38,844 nucleotides of DNA from Bacteroidaceae bacterium (GTDB taxonomy: Bacteria; Bacteroidota; Bacteroidia; Bacteroidales; Bacteroidaceae): positions 1-38,844 of the forward strand of contig JAFWXS010000051.1 of NCBI GenBank assembly GCA_017517925.1, given 5' to 3'. Positions 24,449 to 33,524 of the stretch are shown here, in pieces; positions within the stretch are counted from its first letter, which is position 1; every line of letters starts with the position of its first letter. A program made the position numbers and the translations under genes. The notes beneath the pieces are model-generated. The model was not told the DNA's origin. It ran no database searches and worked only from the letters and a program-made list of their open reading frames with translations.

Positions 24449-27400
24449 TTACATAGGGCCAAAACCACCGCTAAAACCACCTCCAAAGCCCATTCCAGGC
24501 CCTCCCATAGGCATACCTCCACCTCTTGTCGGGAACATGGGAGGACGCTCACCGTTAGGCATCGGGGGCATGGCTCTTTCGGTCTTGTTGGTGCGTGCTT
24601 CCTTGCGCGACTGCTTGTCGCCAAAGAGGTTGAGCTTGTAGATGAAGTGTACCATGAAGTAGCTGTTTACCGTGTTGTACCACGTATCGCTGCGCATGGT
24701 GGCGTTCACTATGCGACTCACGTTGCTCTGCTGACCGAGGATGTCGTAGAATTGTACGCTCACGGTGGCTGCTTTCTGTGCGAGGAAACTCTTCGACAAT
24801 TGTGCGTTCCAGATGAGTTCGTTAGTATTGAACTCGGGGTCGCTGAATCCGCGGCGGCTGTTCATGCCGATGTCCGATGATATTTTGATGTTCCACCAGG
24901 GCAATTGGATATTGGTCGACGGGCCATACGAGAAGATATAGGTGTCGCGATTGGCTGTGGGCTGCAAGTTATTGCGGGCACGATTGTAGTTGAGCGAGCC
25001 CTGCAGTGTGATCTCCAGCCAGTCATTCTGATAGGTTCCCGACAGGTGCTCCGAGAGCGTCACAGAACGTGTCGCAGCAAGAGGAAAGCTATTGTCATCA
25101 CTCTTGGTACGCACGTAGCCCTCCTGATAGTTGTAGTTGGCATTGGTCGACGAGCTTACTTTGTAGCGTTGATTGGGAAGTGCTGTGTTATAGGCGATAC
25201 CCGCAGCGGCACTCCAGTTGCTCCACCAACCATCTAAGTTGGTAGGTTGCGACTCTCGACCACCAGTCTCCTCATTATAGGTAATCTTGTTTACGATGCT
25301 GTTGAGCGTGCTGTTGAAGCGCAGGTTGGCAGAGATATTCTGCAGACGGTCTACATTGAAATCCTGGAACTGTAGGTTGAGGCTGTTGGTAAACGTGGGT
25401 TTCAGTCCAGGATTACCCTTTGTAATATTCAGTGGGTCGCTGTCGTCGGTGATGTCCAGTAGGTCGGTCATCGAGGGCTGACTGCTACGTCCGCGGTAGT
25501 TGATGCGTAGACTGCGTTGCTTGGTCCAACGGTAACGGAAGTTCATCGTAGGGGTAAAGTTAAACACGGTACGCACGGTGTCGATATCCACTCCCATATA
25601 CTGGTAGCTCATCTTGCTGCGTTGGGGGAGCAGAGTGAAGCCGACATTCATGTTATACTTTTCGCGGATGAAGCGCAATTGTGCCGTGATGTCGTGGTCA
25701 AAGTTCTCGTATGTGGCAAATTGGCTCAATGCCTCGCTACGATAGCGTTCATAGTCGTCGGGGAGTATCCAGTCGGGCAGTTGCCAATTGTCCAACTTGT
25801 CAGGTAGTTCGTAGGTAGAGCGCTGGCTGTCGTTGTAGCGGTAGCTGAACTGATAGCTGAGTTGCAGGAAAGTGGCTTTCCACAAAGGTTCGCTCCACAT
25901 GGCGCGTGTGCTATAATTATAGTTCTTCGAGGGTGTAGTATTATAGCGGTTGATAGTGGAAATACTGTCGTTACGCTGATAGAAGCGTGTAAACGATGTG
26001 GAGTTAGAGAAACTCTTGCTTACGCTATATCCTCCGTTGAGGCTGAGGGTGAGATTACGTCCCTCGGAGTTGAACTTGCGGTTTATCTCCAAACGGCCGT
26101 TTACCGAGGTGTTCTCGCTGCCTCCGCCCGACTGGCGGCTGTTATAGTTGATGCGGCTGTCGTCAATCCATGCCGAGTCCAAGGGATCGTAGCCTTCATC
26201 GGCATATTTCTCATCAAGCACCTCATAGGGGTCCTTATTGAATGTTGCCGAAAGATTTTCCGATGCATTGTTCGACTTCGAATATCCTACGCTGGGGCGG
26301 AAAATGATATTGGTCATCGTGTCGGGGCGCCATTGCAGACGGAGGTCGGCATTTACACGTAGGCTCTCGTTGTTCGACCGGCTGGCACTGTTCGAGAACG
26401 AGTTGTCGCTGCCCTCTTCGAGGAAGGTCTCCGATGCTGTCATGCTCTGCACGTCGGAGTCATTGTGGAAGAAGCGCAGACCACCACCAATCTGGAACTG
26501 GTACTTGTTCTTCTCCACCTCTTCACCCAAGTTCTTGGCTAAGGAGAAACCGCCCATTGAACTCTGGTTCATGCCGTTGCCACCGCCACGGCCTCCACGA
26601 CCGCCTCCTCCACCAGGGAAGCCTCTGTCGTTGATGTTATTCGTAGAGAGTATCACCGAGTAATGCTCGTTGTCCTTGAAGCGGTTTACCATACCCTTCA
26701 CGGTGTACAGGTTGTTTATATTGTACTCGTTGCTTTGCATGGGACGTCCATAGCCCATGTCGATGTTCGAGAACCATCCCTTCTTGGCATCCTCCTTCAC
26801 GGTGAGGTCGAGTACCAGTTCCTCTTCGCCGTCATCGATGCCGGTCATCTCAGCTAGGTCGCTCTTCTTTTCATAACTCTTCACCTTCTTCACCATGCTG
26901 GCAGGCAGGTTCTTCATGGCGATGCTCTTGTCTTCAGAGAAGAATTCCTTACCGTCGACGAGAATCTTCGATACGGTCTTGCCGTTGTAGGTCACCGTTC
27001 CGTCATCTCCAACCTCGTAGCCGGGCAGTTTACGGATAAGTTCCTCAAGCATTGAACCCTCTGGCACACGGAATGTCTCGGCATTGAATATTACCGTATC
27101 CTCTGATATTTGTACCTGTGCCATCTGTGCCTCTACTATCGCTTCTTTCAAGAGTAGTGCGTCGGTTTTTAGACGGATAGAGTCGAGTTGTACGCGGTGG
27201 GTACTTTCTGTTACAGAAAAGTTTCGGTAGGCATCACCATAACCTACGAACGATACTTTCACGGCATAATTGCCGAGGGGGAGGCGTCCTTCGAGTTCAA
27301 AACGTCCTTTCATGTCGGTCGTTGCACCGGATTGGAAACTGCTGTCGGGCAAGATCAACAATTGTACTGTAGCTGCAATCACCGCCTCTGTGGTCTCATA

Positions 27401-27499
27401 GTCGGTGACATCGCCCGTCACCTTTACCTTCTTGTCCTGTGCAAAGGCCAAACCGATGTGCCATACGGCTAATGTCATTAGGAGTAACTTTCTCTTCAT
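24449..27499 (-). CDS. Outer-membrane beta-barrel protein (OMP_b-brl_3, TonB-receptor-like)
   Basis: 1016 aa. Signal peptide about 1-20 (MKRKLLLMTLAVWHIGLAFAQ). A CarboxypepD_reg-like Ig domain at about 24-105 (KGRFELEGRLPLGNYAVKVS) is followed by a plug-like region about 115-225 (LEELIRKLPGYEV, SKILVDGKEFFSEDK) and a large barrel to about 975. A Gly-rich loop (GGGGGRGGRGGGNG) sits near residue 300, and the C-terminus is a Met/Pro/Gly tail (RGGGMPMGGPGMGFGG) instead of the usual final aromatic strand end. Family members lack a known ligand. It is flanked by the histone-like gene and a terminator for the ROK gene at 27592-27620, and appears monocistronic. Confidence 0.85.
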   Translation of the reverse strand: MKRKLLLMTLAVWHIGLAFAQDKKVKVTGDVTDYETTEAVIAATVQLLILPDSSFQSGATTDMKGRFELEGRLPLGNYAVKVSFVGYGDAYRNFSVTESTHRVQLDSIRLKTDALLLKEAIVEAQMAQVQISEDTVIFNAETFRVPEGSMLEELIRKLPGYEVGDDGTVTYNGKTVSKILVDGKEFFSEDKSIAMKNLPASMVKKVKSYEKKSDLAEMTGIDDGEEELVLDLTVKEDAKKGWFSNIDMGYGRPMQSNEYNINNLYTVKGMVNRFKDNEHYSVILSTNNINDRGFPGGGGGRGGRGGGNGMNQSSMGGFSLAKNLGEEVEKNKYQFQIGGGLRFFHNDSDVQSMTASETFLEEGSDNSFSNSASRSNNESLRVNADLRLQWRPDTMTNIIFRPSVGYSKSNNASENLSATFNKDPYEVLDEKYADEGYDPLDSAWIDDSRINYNSRQSGGGSENTSVNGRLEINRKFNSEGRNLTLSLNGGYSVSKSFSNSTSFTRFYQRNDSISTINRYNTTPSKNYNYSTRAMWSEPLWKATFLQLSYQFSYRYNDSQRSTYELPDKLDNWQLPDWILPDDYERYRSEALSQFATYENFDHDITAQLRFIREKYNMNVGFTLLPQRSKMSYQYMGVDIDTVRTVFNFTPTMNFRYRWTKQRSLRINYRGRSSQPSMTDLLDITDDSDPLNITKGNPGLKPTFTNSLNLQFQDFNVDRLQNISANLRFNSTLNSIVNKITYNEETGGRESQPTNLDGWWSNWSAAAGIAYNTALPNQRYKVSSSTNANYNYQEGYVRTKSDDNSFPLAATRSVTLSEHLSGTYQNDWLEITLQGSLNYNRARNNLQPTANRDTYIFSYGPSTNIQLPWWNIKISSDIGMNSRRGFSDPEFNTNELIWNAQLSKSFLAQKAATVSVQFYDILGQQSNVSRIVNATMRSDTWYNTVNSYFMVHFIYKLNLFGDKQSRKEARTNKTERAMPPMPNGERPPMFPTRGGGMPMGGPGMGFGGGFSGGFGPM

Positions 27500-27591
27500 G
27501 CCTTCTTCTTATCTGTTTATATTGTTTGTCCGAAACGGGTATACAATACCTAAGACTTTGCTTTGTATAAAAGGTTTAATATATATGTAAA

Positions 27592-27620
27592 AAAAGCATG
27601 CACTCAAGGTACATGCTTTT
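27592..27620 (-). terminator. Rho-independent terminator of the ROK kinase gene
   Basis: Nine-bp perfect stem AAAAGCATG / CATGCTTTT with an 11-nt loop; the minus strand continues with a T-run. It lies 19 bp past the ROK stop codon. Confidence 0.85.
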
Positions 27621-27639
27621 CTTTATATAGATATGGGGG

Positions 27640-28590
27640 TTATTCCCAAGCTAAGGCACTGGCTCCGAGCACTGCGGCATCCGAGTCTTTGAGTTCTGAG
27701 ATGAGAAGCTTGGTTTTTCCCTTCCAGATGCTGAGTACATTGGCTTCCATGGCCTCGTAGGTAGGCTTCATTATGTAATCGCCAGCTTTGGTGAGTCCGC
27801 CGAAGAGCACGATAGCCTCGGGTGCGCTGAATGCGATGAAGTCTGCCAATGCCTCGCCGAGTACGGTGCCGGTGAAGTTGAAAACCTCCTGTGCTACCTT
27901 GTCACCGCGAACGGCTGCATCATACACGTCTTTTGAAGTGATGGGACCTTCCAATTCGCGCAGCAAGCTGGGCTCATCGGTGCAGTCGATAATTTCCTTC
28001 ACTGTGCGTGCCACACCAGTAGCCGAGCAGTAGGTCTCCAAGCATCCGCAACGTCCGCAACCGCATTGGCGGCCATTGTGACGGCGTACGATGACGTGAC
28101 CCAGCTCGCCGGCAAAGCCATCGTTGCCGTATACGAGTTGTCCGTTCACTACGATACCGCTGCCTACACCTGTACCGAGGGTTATCTCGATAAAGTTCTT
28201 CATACCGCGTGCCGCACCATAGGTCATTTCGCCGATGGCGGCAGCATTGGCATCATTGGTCACGGTGATGGGTACGCCGATGGCCTTGTTAAATTCCTCA
28301 GCAAGGGGTACGATACCCTTCCAGGGTAGGTTGGCCGAGTGCTCGATGTTGCCGGTATAGTAGTTGCCGTTGGGAGCACCTATACCCATGCCTTTAATCT
28401 TTTCCACTCCTCCCACAGCGTCAATCATGGGGAGTAACTTTTCGGCTACGGCAGCCACATAATCACTGAATTCCTTGTAAGCCTGAGTCTTGATTGAGTC
28501 AACGCTAAGGATGTTTCCACGTGCATCTACGATACCGAATACGGAGTTGGTTCCGCCGATATCCATGCCCACTACATAAGGTTTGTCCAT
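27640..28590 (-). CDS. ROK-family sugar kinase (glucokinase type)
   Basis: 316 aa, typical for the family. N-terminal phosphate-binding motif GMDIGGTNSVFGIVD, catalytic Asp in VTNDANAAAIGE, and the ROK zinc motif with cysteines in RQCGCGRCGCLETYCSATGV. It phosphorylates a hexose (glucose or a relative) with ATP in the cytoplasm; exact sugar not determinable. It lies 36 bp after the small outer-membrane barrel gene, so the two may form an operon, and ends at a strong terminator. Confidence 0.92.
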   Translation of the reverse strand: MDKPYVVGMDIGGTNSVFGIVDARGNILSVDSIKTQAYKEFSDYVAAVAEKLLPMIDAVGGVEKIKGMGIGAPNGNYYTGNIEHSANLPWKGIVPLAEEFNKAIGVPITVTNDANAAAIGEMTYGAARGMKNFIEITLGTGVGSGIVVNGQLVYGNDGFAGELGHVIVRRHNGRQCGCGRCGCLETYCSATGVARTVKEIIDCTDEPSLLRELEGPITSKDVYDAAVRGDKVAQEVFNFTGTVLGEALADFIAFSAPEAIVLFGGLTKAGDYIMKPTYEAMEANVLSIWKGKTKLLISELKDSDAAVLGASALAWE

Positions 28591-28626
28591 AATGGTACGT
28601 TTAAAAGTTATTATTATTGGTGGTTA

Positions 28627-29367
28627 TCAGAATAAGTAGGCGGCAGATATTTGTATCGTGCCAGATTTGATGTTCTGCAAGGCATTGTTGAATTTATCTT
28701 TGGTTCCCAGCAGTGTCTTTACAGCGTCGTATGTGATTTTCTCGCCATTCCCAATATTTTCAGCATTCTCAATCTCTTCGGCGCTGATGTATATGTAATC
28801 ACCACTCTTTCCCCAAGGCATATTATAGTTAAGGCTTACTTGGAGATGATTGAATAGGGTAAATCCTAAGCCGGCATTGAGACTGAGGATATACTCGTCT
28901 ATTACATATGCTTTTATAGCACCGCTTTGAGGTTTCCCCTCTTTAGTATAAGTCAATGTACTGATTACTGTTTCTGTTTGTCCTACGTTGAAATCGAATT
29001 CGGGACCTGCGGCTATAAAAATATTGGCACTGTTTCCTAATCCAAAACTATACTTGATATTCAGTGGTATCTGTATGCTGTTTTGCCTAAACATATCGCT
29101 TTCACTTAATTTCATGCCTTGCTGTGCATACAGCGTTGCTGCCTCAATGCCGAATCCAAGGACAGGAATGCGTACTTCAATCTTGGGACCGATGAAAAAA
29201 CCCGTATAATTGGTCAGGTCAAATGCTGCCTCCTTGTTTGCCAATACAGTTAGATCCTTGTTCCCTAAGTTAACTCCTCCCTTGATGCCCCAACTGAACT
29301 GGGCTTTTGCTGGGGTTCCAACCAACAGACCTATAAGTATTACCGTAATATATGTGAATCTTTTCAT
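28627..29367 (-). CDS. Small outer-membrane beta-barrel protein (OMP_b-brl type)
   Basis: 246 aa. Signal peptide about 1-22 (MKRFTYITVILIGLLVGTPAKAQ). The mature protein has an alternating-strand pattern of an eight-stranded barrel (FSWGIKGGVNLGNK, FGIEAATLYAQQGMKL, IQIPLNIKYSFGLG, NIFIAAGPEFDFNVG, YILSLNAGLGFTLF, LQVSLNYNMPWG) and ends in SAAYLF with a terminal aromatic. Such proteins are porin-like or PorT-like in Bacteroidota; function unknown. It lies 74 bp after the sulfatase stop and 36 bp before the ROK gene. Confidence 0.85.
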   Translation of the reverse strand: MKRFTYITVILIGLLVGTPAKAQFSWGIKGGVNLGNKDLTVLANKEAAFDLTNYTGFFIGPKIEVRIPVLGFGIEAATLYAQQGMKLSESDMFRQNSIQIPLNIKYSFGLGNSANIFIAAGPEFDFNVGQTETVISTLTYTKEGKPQSGAIKAYVIDEYILSLNAGLGFTLFNHLQVSLNYNMPWGKSGDYIYISAEEIENAENIGNGEKITYDAVKTLLGTKDKFNNALQNIKSGTIQISAAYLF

Positions 29368-29441
29368 AAAATGGGATTATCGTAAAATACTCAATTCTAA
29401 ATTCTTCTGAGGGTGCAATCTCCTCTGCTATATTCTTGCGT

Positions 29442-30965
29442 TTACTGAGGTAACGTCACACGGAACATGTCGCTGTGAGTATGCTCACGCAGCAGGATGG
29501 CCTTCATCTCCTCCACAACCTCGGGGTACTGTGCTGCAAGGTCGTTGTCCTCGTGCAGGTCGGTAGCGAGGTCGTAGAGCTGACAGTTGCCGCTCTGTAC
29601 TACTAACTTCCAATCCCCCATGCGAAGGGCCATCATATTGGTTTCGTGGAACTCCCAATAGAGAAACTCGTGCTTCTCCTGTTCACCATCACCAAGCAAT
29701 GTCGGAGCAAAGGAGATACCGTCGAAGAATTCTTTACCTTCTTTCACTAATTGGGGGTTGGCATATCTCTCAGCATAGTTGTCGATGCCGGCCACCTCGC
29801 AGAAGGTAGGCATGAGGTCGTAGAAGGCCAATTGGTGGTCGTTGACTGTACCAGCCTCTATCTGTCCTGGCCACCAGGCGATGAAGGGTACACGGATACC
29901 GCCCTCTGTGGTCGAGCGCTTGGTGCCGCGCAGCAGTTTCTCGGTGTTGAAGTAGTCGGGGTCGGCACCGCCTTCGGTGTGGGGACCGTTGTCGCTGGTG
30001 AAGATGACGAGCGTGTTCTTGTCCAATCCCTTGCGGCGCAAGAGGTCGAGCACCTCTCCCACATGCTTGTCGAGGCGGGTCACCATGGCGGCAAACTGCT
30101 GATGGCCCACATCAGTGGGGTTATAGCGCGAACCGGCATCACCACCGTAGGTCTTCTCCACGCAGAAGGCTCCCTGGTATGCCTTGAAGATGGAGTCTTC
30201 GGGCTGTGCCAGCTCGGCATGGGGCAGGGTATAGGTGAGTACACCGAAGAAGGGCTTGTCGGCTGTCTGCTTGTCAATCCACGCCATGGCACGCTGGTGT
30301 ATGAGGTCGGCCGAGTAGTCGCGGCGGTTCTTGTATTCTGTGCCGTGCATGGGATGGTCGATGTTGTTCTCCAGTATCTCACGGCGTACCTCCTCGTCAA
30401 TGCCACGGGTGTAGGCATTGAGGAAGTTGGGGTAGTAGAGGTGTGCCTGGAACTGGCACATGAAGCCGTAGTACTCGTCGATACCTCGCGTTGCAGGTGT
30501 CGAGATGGAGCCCTCGTAGCCACCGGCCCACTTGCCGAACATGCCGGTAGTGTAGCCGTTGTCCTTCATGATTTCGGGCAGGATGACGTGTGCCGTGTCG
30601 TACGGCTCCTGGCCTGTCTGCACAGGGTCTTGGTTGTTACCATACATTATGCTGCCTATGCGATATTCCTTGTTGCCACGAACCTTGGTGTGTCCCGTGT
30701 GTTGTCCAGTCATGAACGATGCACGCGAAGGCGCACTTACGGGGCTTCCCGCGTATGCTTGGGTGAAGCGCATGCCTTCCCGTGCCATGCGGTCGAGGTT
30801 GGGGGTGCTGATGTACTCCTGTCCGTAGCAACCCACATCGGCGTAACCGAGGTCGTCGCACATGATATAGATGATGTTGGGCCGTTGTGTTTGCTGTGCT
30901 TGTGCCTGTATTCCTGGAACTGCCATCAGTCCGCAGCCGAGGAGGAACCATTGCTTGTTTTCCAT
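29442..30965 (-). CDS. Secreted sulfatase, serine type (S1 family)
   Basis: 507 aa. Signal peptide about 1-22. Type I sulfatase fold: metal-binding Asp37/Asp38 in MCDDLGYADVGCYG, active-site motif S77-A-P-S-R81 in SPVSAPSRASFMTGQHTG, and FTSDNGPH for the calcium site. Ser77 would have to be oxidised to formylglycine by an anaerobic sulfatase-maturating enzyme, which is not in this window. It removes sulfate from a glycan in the periplasm or outside; substrate unknown. It lies 25 bp after the GEVED-domain protein gene, so it is probably the second gene of an operon driven by the cassettes at 33103-33247. Confidence 0.93.
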   Translation of the reverse strand: MENKQWFLLGCGLMAVPGIQAQAQQTQRPNIIYIMCDDLGYADVGCYGQEYISTPNLDRMAREGMRFTQAYAGSPVSAPSRASFMTGQHTGHTKVRGNKEYRIGSIMYGNNQDPVQTGQEPYDTAHVILPEIMKDNGYTTGMFGKWAGGYEGSISTPATRGIDEYYGFMCQFQAHLYYPNFLNAYTRGIDEEVRREILENNIDHPMHGTEYKNRRDYSADLIHQRAMAWIDKQTADKPFFGVLTYTLPHAELAQPEDSIFKAYQGAFCVEKTYGGDAGSRYNPTDVGHQQFAAMVTRLDKHVGEVLDLLRRKGLDKNTLVIFTSDNGPHTEGGADPDYFNTEKLLRGTKRSTTEGGIRVPFIAWWPGQIEAGTVNDHQLAFYDLMPTFCEVAGIDNYAERYANPQLVKEGKEFFDGISFAPTLLGDGEQEKHEFLYWEFHETNMMALRMGDWKLVVQSGNCQLYDLATDLHEDNDLAAQYPEVVEEMKAILLREHTHSDMFRVTLPQ

Positions 30966-30990
30966 AATATATTTAAGGATGTGTTGATGG

Positions 30991-33075
30991 TTACTTGTTC
31001 AGATAGAGTTTCACGTTCTTGTAGCCGTTGGCTGTGGTGGCACGGGCGATGTAGGTACCTTGGGTGATGGGGGCTATCGGCAATGTGTTGCCGTTGCACT
31101 GTGCCACTAAGGCAGCCTCTATGGTATAGAGGCTAAGCGAGCATATTTCGGTGTTGCTTGTAGCTACGATATTGTCTCCTTGCACGCTGATTGTCACTTC
31201 ATCAGCATTGTCAATGGTGAGCGAGGGTACATCCGTATCCACTTGGGTGTTAGCCGTGAAGTAGGCTTTGAGTTTTACGTTATGGTCTACGGTAAAGGTG
31301 TATTCCGCATCGGTCGATACCACTACGCCCTCTTCGCGCCAGCATACGAAAGTGGCATCGCCCTTCGGTGTAGCCCTGGCGGTGAGTGTAGTGCCGTAGG
31401 TGTAGTTGTCGGCTGTGCTTGACAGGGTCGCTGTACCACGGTTGGCGGCATTGACAGCCACGGTGGCGGTGCGTTCCTCTTGTGGATCCACTACGGTGAG
31501 GTGGAAGTCGTATACAAATCCCTCCACATCATCATCGGCAAGTTCGAGTCCGTTGCTATTGATGCGTAGGCGCATGCGTACCGAACCTGCAGCTGCCGTG
31601 TCGGGAACGGTTACGCCGGCCGTTCCTGTTGTACCGTTGAGGGCGATGGGTGTTATTGCTTCAAATTCTCCGTCGGCATTCCAGTCAAAGTAGGCATTGG
31701 CGGTGAGGTCGGCTGTAGGAGTGCTTGCTATGGTGATGTCGATGTCGAATACGGCTCCACGTGCTACCTCCCCACGGTCGTGTGGATAGGTAACGTGCCA
31801 TTTTGAGGGCTTGTTTGAAGCTTCATAGATGATGTTGCCCGGGGCACCTTCGCCATGTACCTTGGCCGAGGTGAGGTAGTTGCTGCCGGCTGTCCCGCAG
31901 GGATTGAAGTAGATGTTCAGATTCTGTGCCAACGGGGTGTGCTGGGGAGCCTCATATACGTCGGTGGTCTCTACTAACTTCCAATACGAACCTACGCGGC
32001 TGGTACCTGCCTGCCAAGTGATGACGTAGCTCGATGCACCATCCTTGTTCAGTGCGCGTGGACCCTTGCTCTCGTCGCTGTAGTCGGCACAGTCGGTAGA
32101 GCTGAAGTAGTGGCATCCCACAATCTCACCGCTTGTGGCCGAGGTGGCCTTTACATAATATTCCACCGGTGTTTCCGAGGTGGTTATGCGCGATGCCGAT
32201 GAGGGGTTGAGGTTACAGCTGCCCATATAGCGGCCGGTCACCACGTTCTTGATATAGTAGCAATTAACGTTTGCTGTGGGGATGAGTGTCCAGAACTGTG
32301 CCTTGCTCACGTTCTTGCCAGCTACGGTGAGGTAGTGGTCGCTGCCTTCGGTGATTTGGTTCCCACCCGTGTTTTTCCATTGTATGTAATACACTTTGGC
32401 TTCGGTGTCGTCGGGCTCGGGCTCAGGTTTGGGAGTTGGCTCTGTGCTTGCTGTGTTCAACCTTACCTCGGAGAGTCCGAAGAAGCAACCTCCGTTAGTC
32501 ACGCCCTTGGTGACGGTGAGTTTTATGATGGTTGCGCCCTCGCTCTTGACGGTTTCCGAAGAGGCGATTTCCCACATCTTATGTACACTTACCTGAGAGA
32601 TACCTACACCGGCAGCGATATCGGTGTCGGTAAGTGTGCCGAAATCGGCAAGTGATTCTTCGCTGCTGCCTGTAGCTGCAGCGATGTTCCACTGGCGTGC
32701 CACCCCATCGTTGTTCTGCTGGTAATTGCTTCCTCCGTTGAGGGCATGGATGTCGAGTCCGATGTTGTTGAACGTGAAGCCGGCGGGGAGCCCGTTCACT
32801 TGCAGTGTCAGTTCGATGGTGGGGTTAGTGTTGGCGTTCACATTGGGGCATACGATGGATTCCGTTACGGCATTGCCTGTGGCTTTCAGCGTATGTGACG
32901 AGGTGAGTGTGGCTGTTGCACCGTCGATAGCTGTGCCCTCGGCATCGGTCACGCTCACTGCGACGCTGGCGGCATCAGTGCCTGTGCGATTGAATTTCAG
33001 GCTTACGACATTTTCTGAAGCCTGTATTCCTGTAAACGCGAAGAATAGGGCTGCAATAGTCAGGACTCTTTTCAT
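30991..33075 (-). CDS. Secreted multidomain protein with GEVED and bacterial-repeat modules
   Basis: 694 aa from the ATG at 33075 (MKRVLTIAALFFAFTGIQASE); a TTG seven codons upstream is less likely. Signal peptide about 1-19. N-terminal beta-domain to about 215, then a Pro/Glu linker (PTPKPEPEPDD), a ricin-like module (AQFWTLIP, GRYMGSC), a GEVED-type module (NPCGTAGSNYLTSAK, YFDWNADGEFE, VRMRLRIN), a bacterial-repeat domain (GTTLTARATPKGDATFVCW, FTVDHNVKLKAYF) and a C-terminal LYTIEAALV...QGTYIARA...KLYLNK tail of the sorting type. No enzyme domain; probably glycan-binding at the cell surface. First gene of the sulfatase operon. Confidence 0.8.
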   Translation of the reverse strand: MKRVLTIAALFFAFTGIQASENVVSLKFNRTGTDAASVAVSVTDAEGTAIDGATATLTSSHTLKATGNAVTESIVCPNVNANTNPTIELTLQVNGLPAGFTFNNIGLDIHALNGGSNYQQNNDGVARQWNIAAATGSSEESLADFGTLTDTDIAAGVGISQVSVHKMWEIASSETVKSEGATIIKLTVTKGVTNGGCFFGLSEVRLNTASTEPTPKPEPEPDDTEAKVYYIQWKNTGGNQITEGSDHYLTVAGKNVSKAQFWTLIPTANVNCYYIKNVVTGRYMGSCNLNPSSASRITTSETPVEYYVKATSATSGEIVGCHYFSSTDCADYSDESKGPRALNKDGASSYVITWQAGTSRVGSYWKLVETTDVYEAPQHTPLAQNLNIYFNPCGTAGSNYLTSAKVHGEGAPGNIIYEASNKPSKWHVTYPHDRGEVARGAVFDIDITIASTPTADLTANAYFDWNADGEFEAITPIALNGTTGTAGVTVPDTAAAGSVRMRLRINSNGLELADDDVEGFVYDFHLTVVDPQEERTATVAVNAANRGTATLSSTADNYTYGTTLTARATPKGDATFVCWREEGVVVSTDAEYTFTVDHNVKLKAYFTANTQVDTDVPSLTIDNADEVTISVQGDNIVATSNTEICSLSLYTIEAALVAQCNGNTLPIAPITQGTYIARATTANGYKNVKLYLNK

Positions 33076-33102
33076 GTTCTTTTTATGGTATTTCAAAGTT
33101 TC

Positions 33103-33247
33103 AGCGACAAAGATAATAATAAGCGGGCGAGAAACACGAAGTTTACTTCAGTATTTTTCAAAGCGAGCGAAAAATATCTTCGCGGTTAATCGCAAAGGTA
33201 GGAATAAACGAGCGAAATAATATCAAGATTGCTTGAATATTTTTCAC
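33103..33247 (-). promoter_or_regulatory. Tandem duplicated promoter cassette of the GEVED-protein/sulfatase operon
   Basis: Minus strand, distal copy 33189-33247: AAATATTCAAGCAATCTTGATATT, shown as arms AAATATTCAAG and CTTGATATT, then TTTCGCTCGTTTATT and -7 TACCTTTG (33193-33200). Proximal copy 33103-33160: AAATACTGAAG, four bases, CTTCGTGTTT, then CTCGCCCGCTTAT and -7 TATCTTTG (33108-33115). The -7 boxes are 85 bp apart. The proximal arms differ from the other copies but still pair (GAAG/CTTC). Confidence 0.8.
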
Positions 33248-33290
33248 AGCGAGTGCCATTTTATCTTCGCTGCTTTCGGAAATAAACAGC

Positions 33291-33316
33291 GGGGACGTGC
33301 CATGTGGCATGCCCCC
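33291..33316 (-). terminator. Hairpin terminator of the multi-CBM operon
   Basis: Strong stem (CATGCCA paired with TGGCACG including one G-U pair, extended by G/C runs) on the minus strand, 24 bp after the stop of the 56-aa gene and followed by GCTGTTTATTT. Confidence 0.65.
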
Positions 33317-33339
33317 GGATGTTCGATATGTGCATAGTG

Positions 33340-33510
33340 CTACTCCTCAGCCCACAGGTTGCCCCATGTACCGCGACGACCGGTGGCACCGGCATCGCTT
33401 CCATCATAGTCGTTTCCGCTTGCGGGATTGAAGTTGCTTGCGCTCATTATCTGTTCGCTTTCGAGTTGTATCTCTACAGCCTCGGGTTTGATATAGGTTC
33501 TCTTATCCAT
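33340..33510 (-). CDS. Small 56-aa peptide downstream of the multi-CBM protein
   Basis: ORF from ATG 33510 to TAG, beginning MDKRTYIKPEAVEIQLESEQ and ending in RGTWGNLWAEE. The opening (TYIKPE...E.IQLES) matches the style of short Bacteroidota peptides often found near secreted-protein genes, which have no known function. It has no signal peptide; the middle is Asn/Gly/Ser/Asp-rich. It starts 14 bp after the stop of the large gene and ends 24 bp before a terminator, so it is the last gene of that operon. Confidence 0.7.
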   Translation of the reverse strand: MDKRTYIKPEAVEIQLESEQIMSASNFNPASGNDYDGSDAGATGRRGTWGNLWAEE

Positions 33511-33524
33511 ATTCTAAATCCTTC

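Noticed and set aside
29751-31067. 438-aa plus-strand ORF opposite the sulfatase
   Set aside because: It mirrors the sulfatase reading frame, has no recognisable domain and a low-complexity Val/Gly/Leu composition; the sulfatase on the other strand has full active-site motifs.
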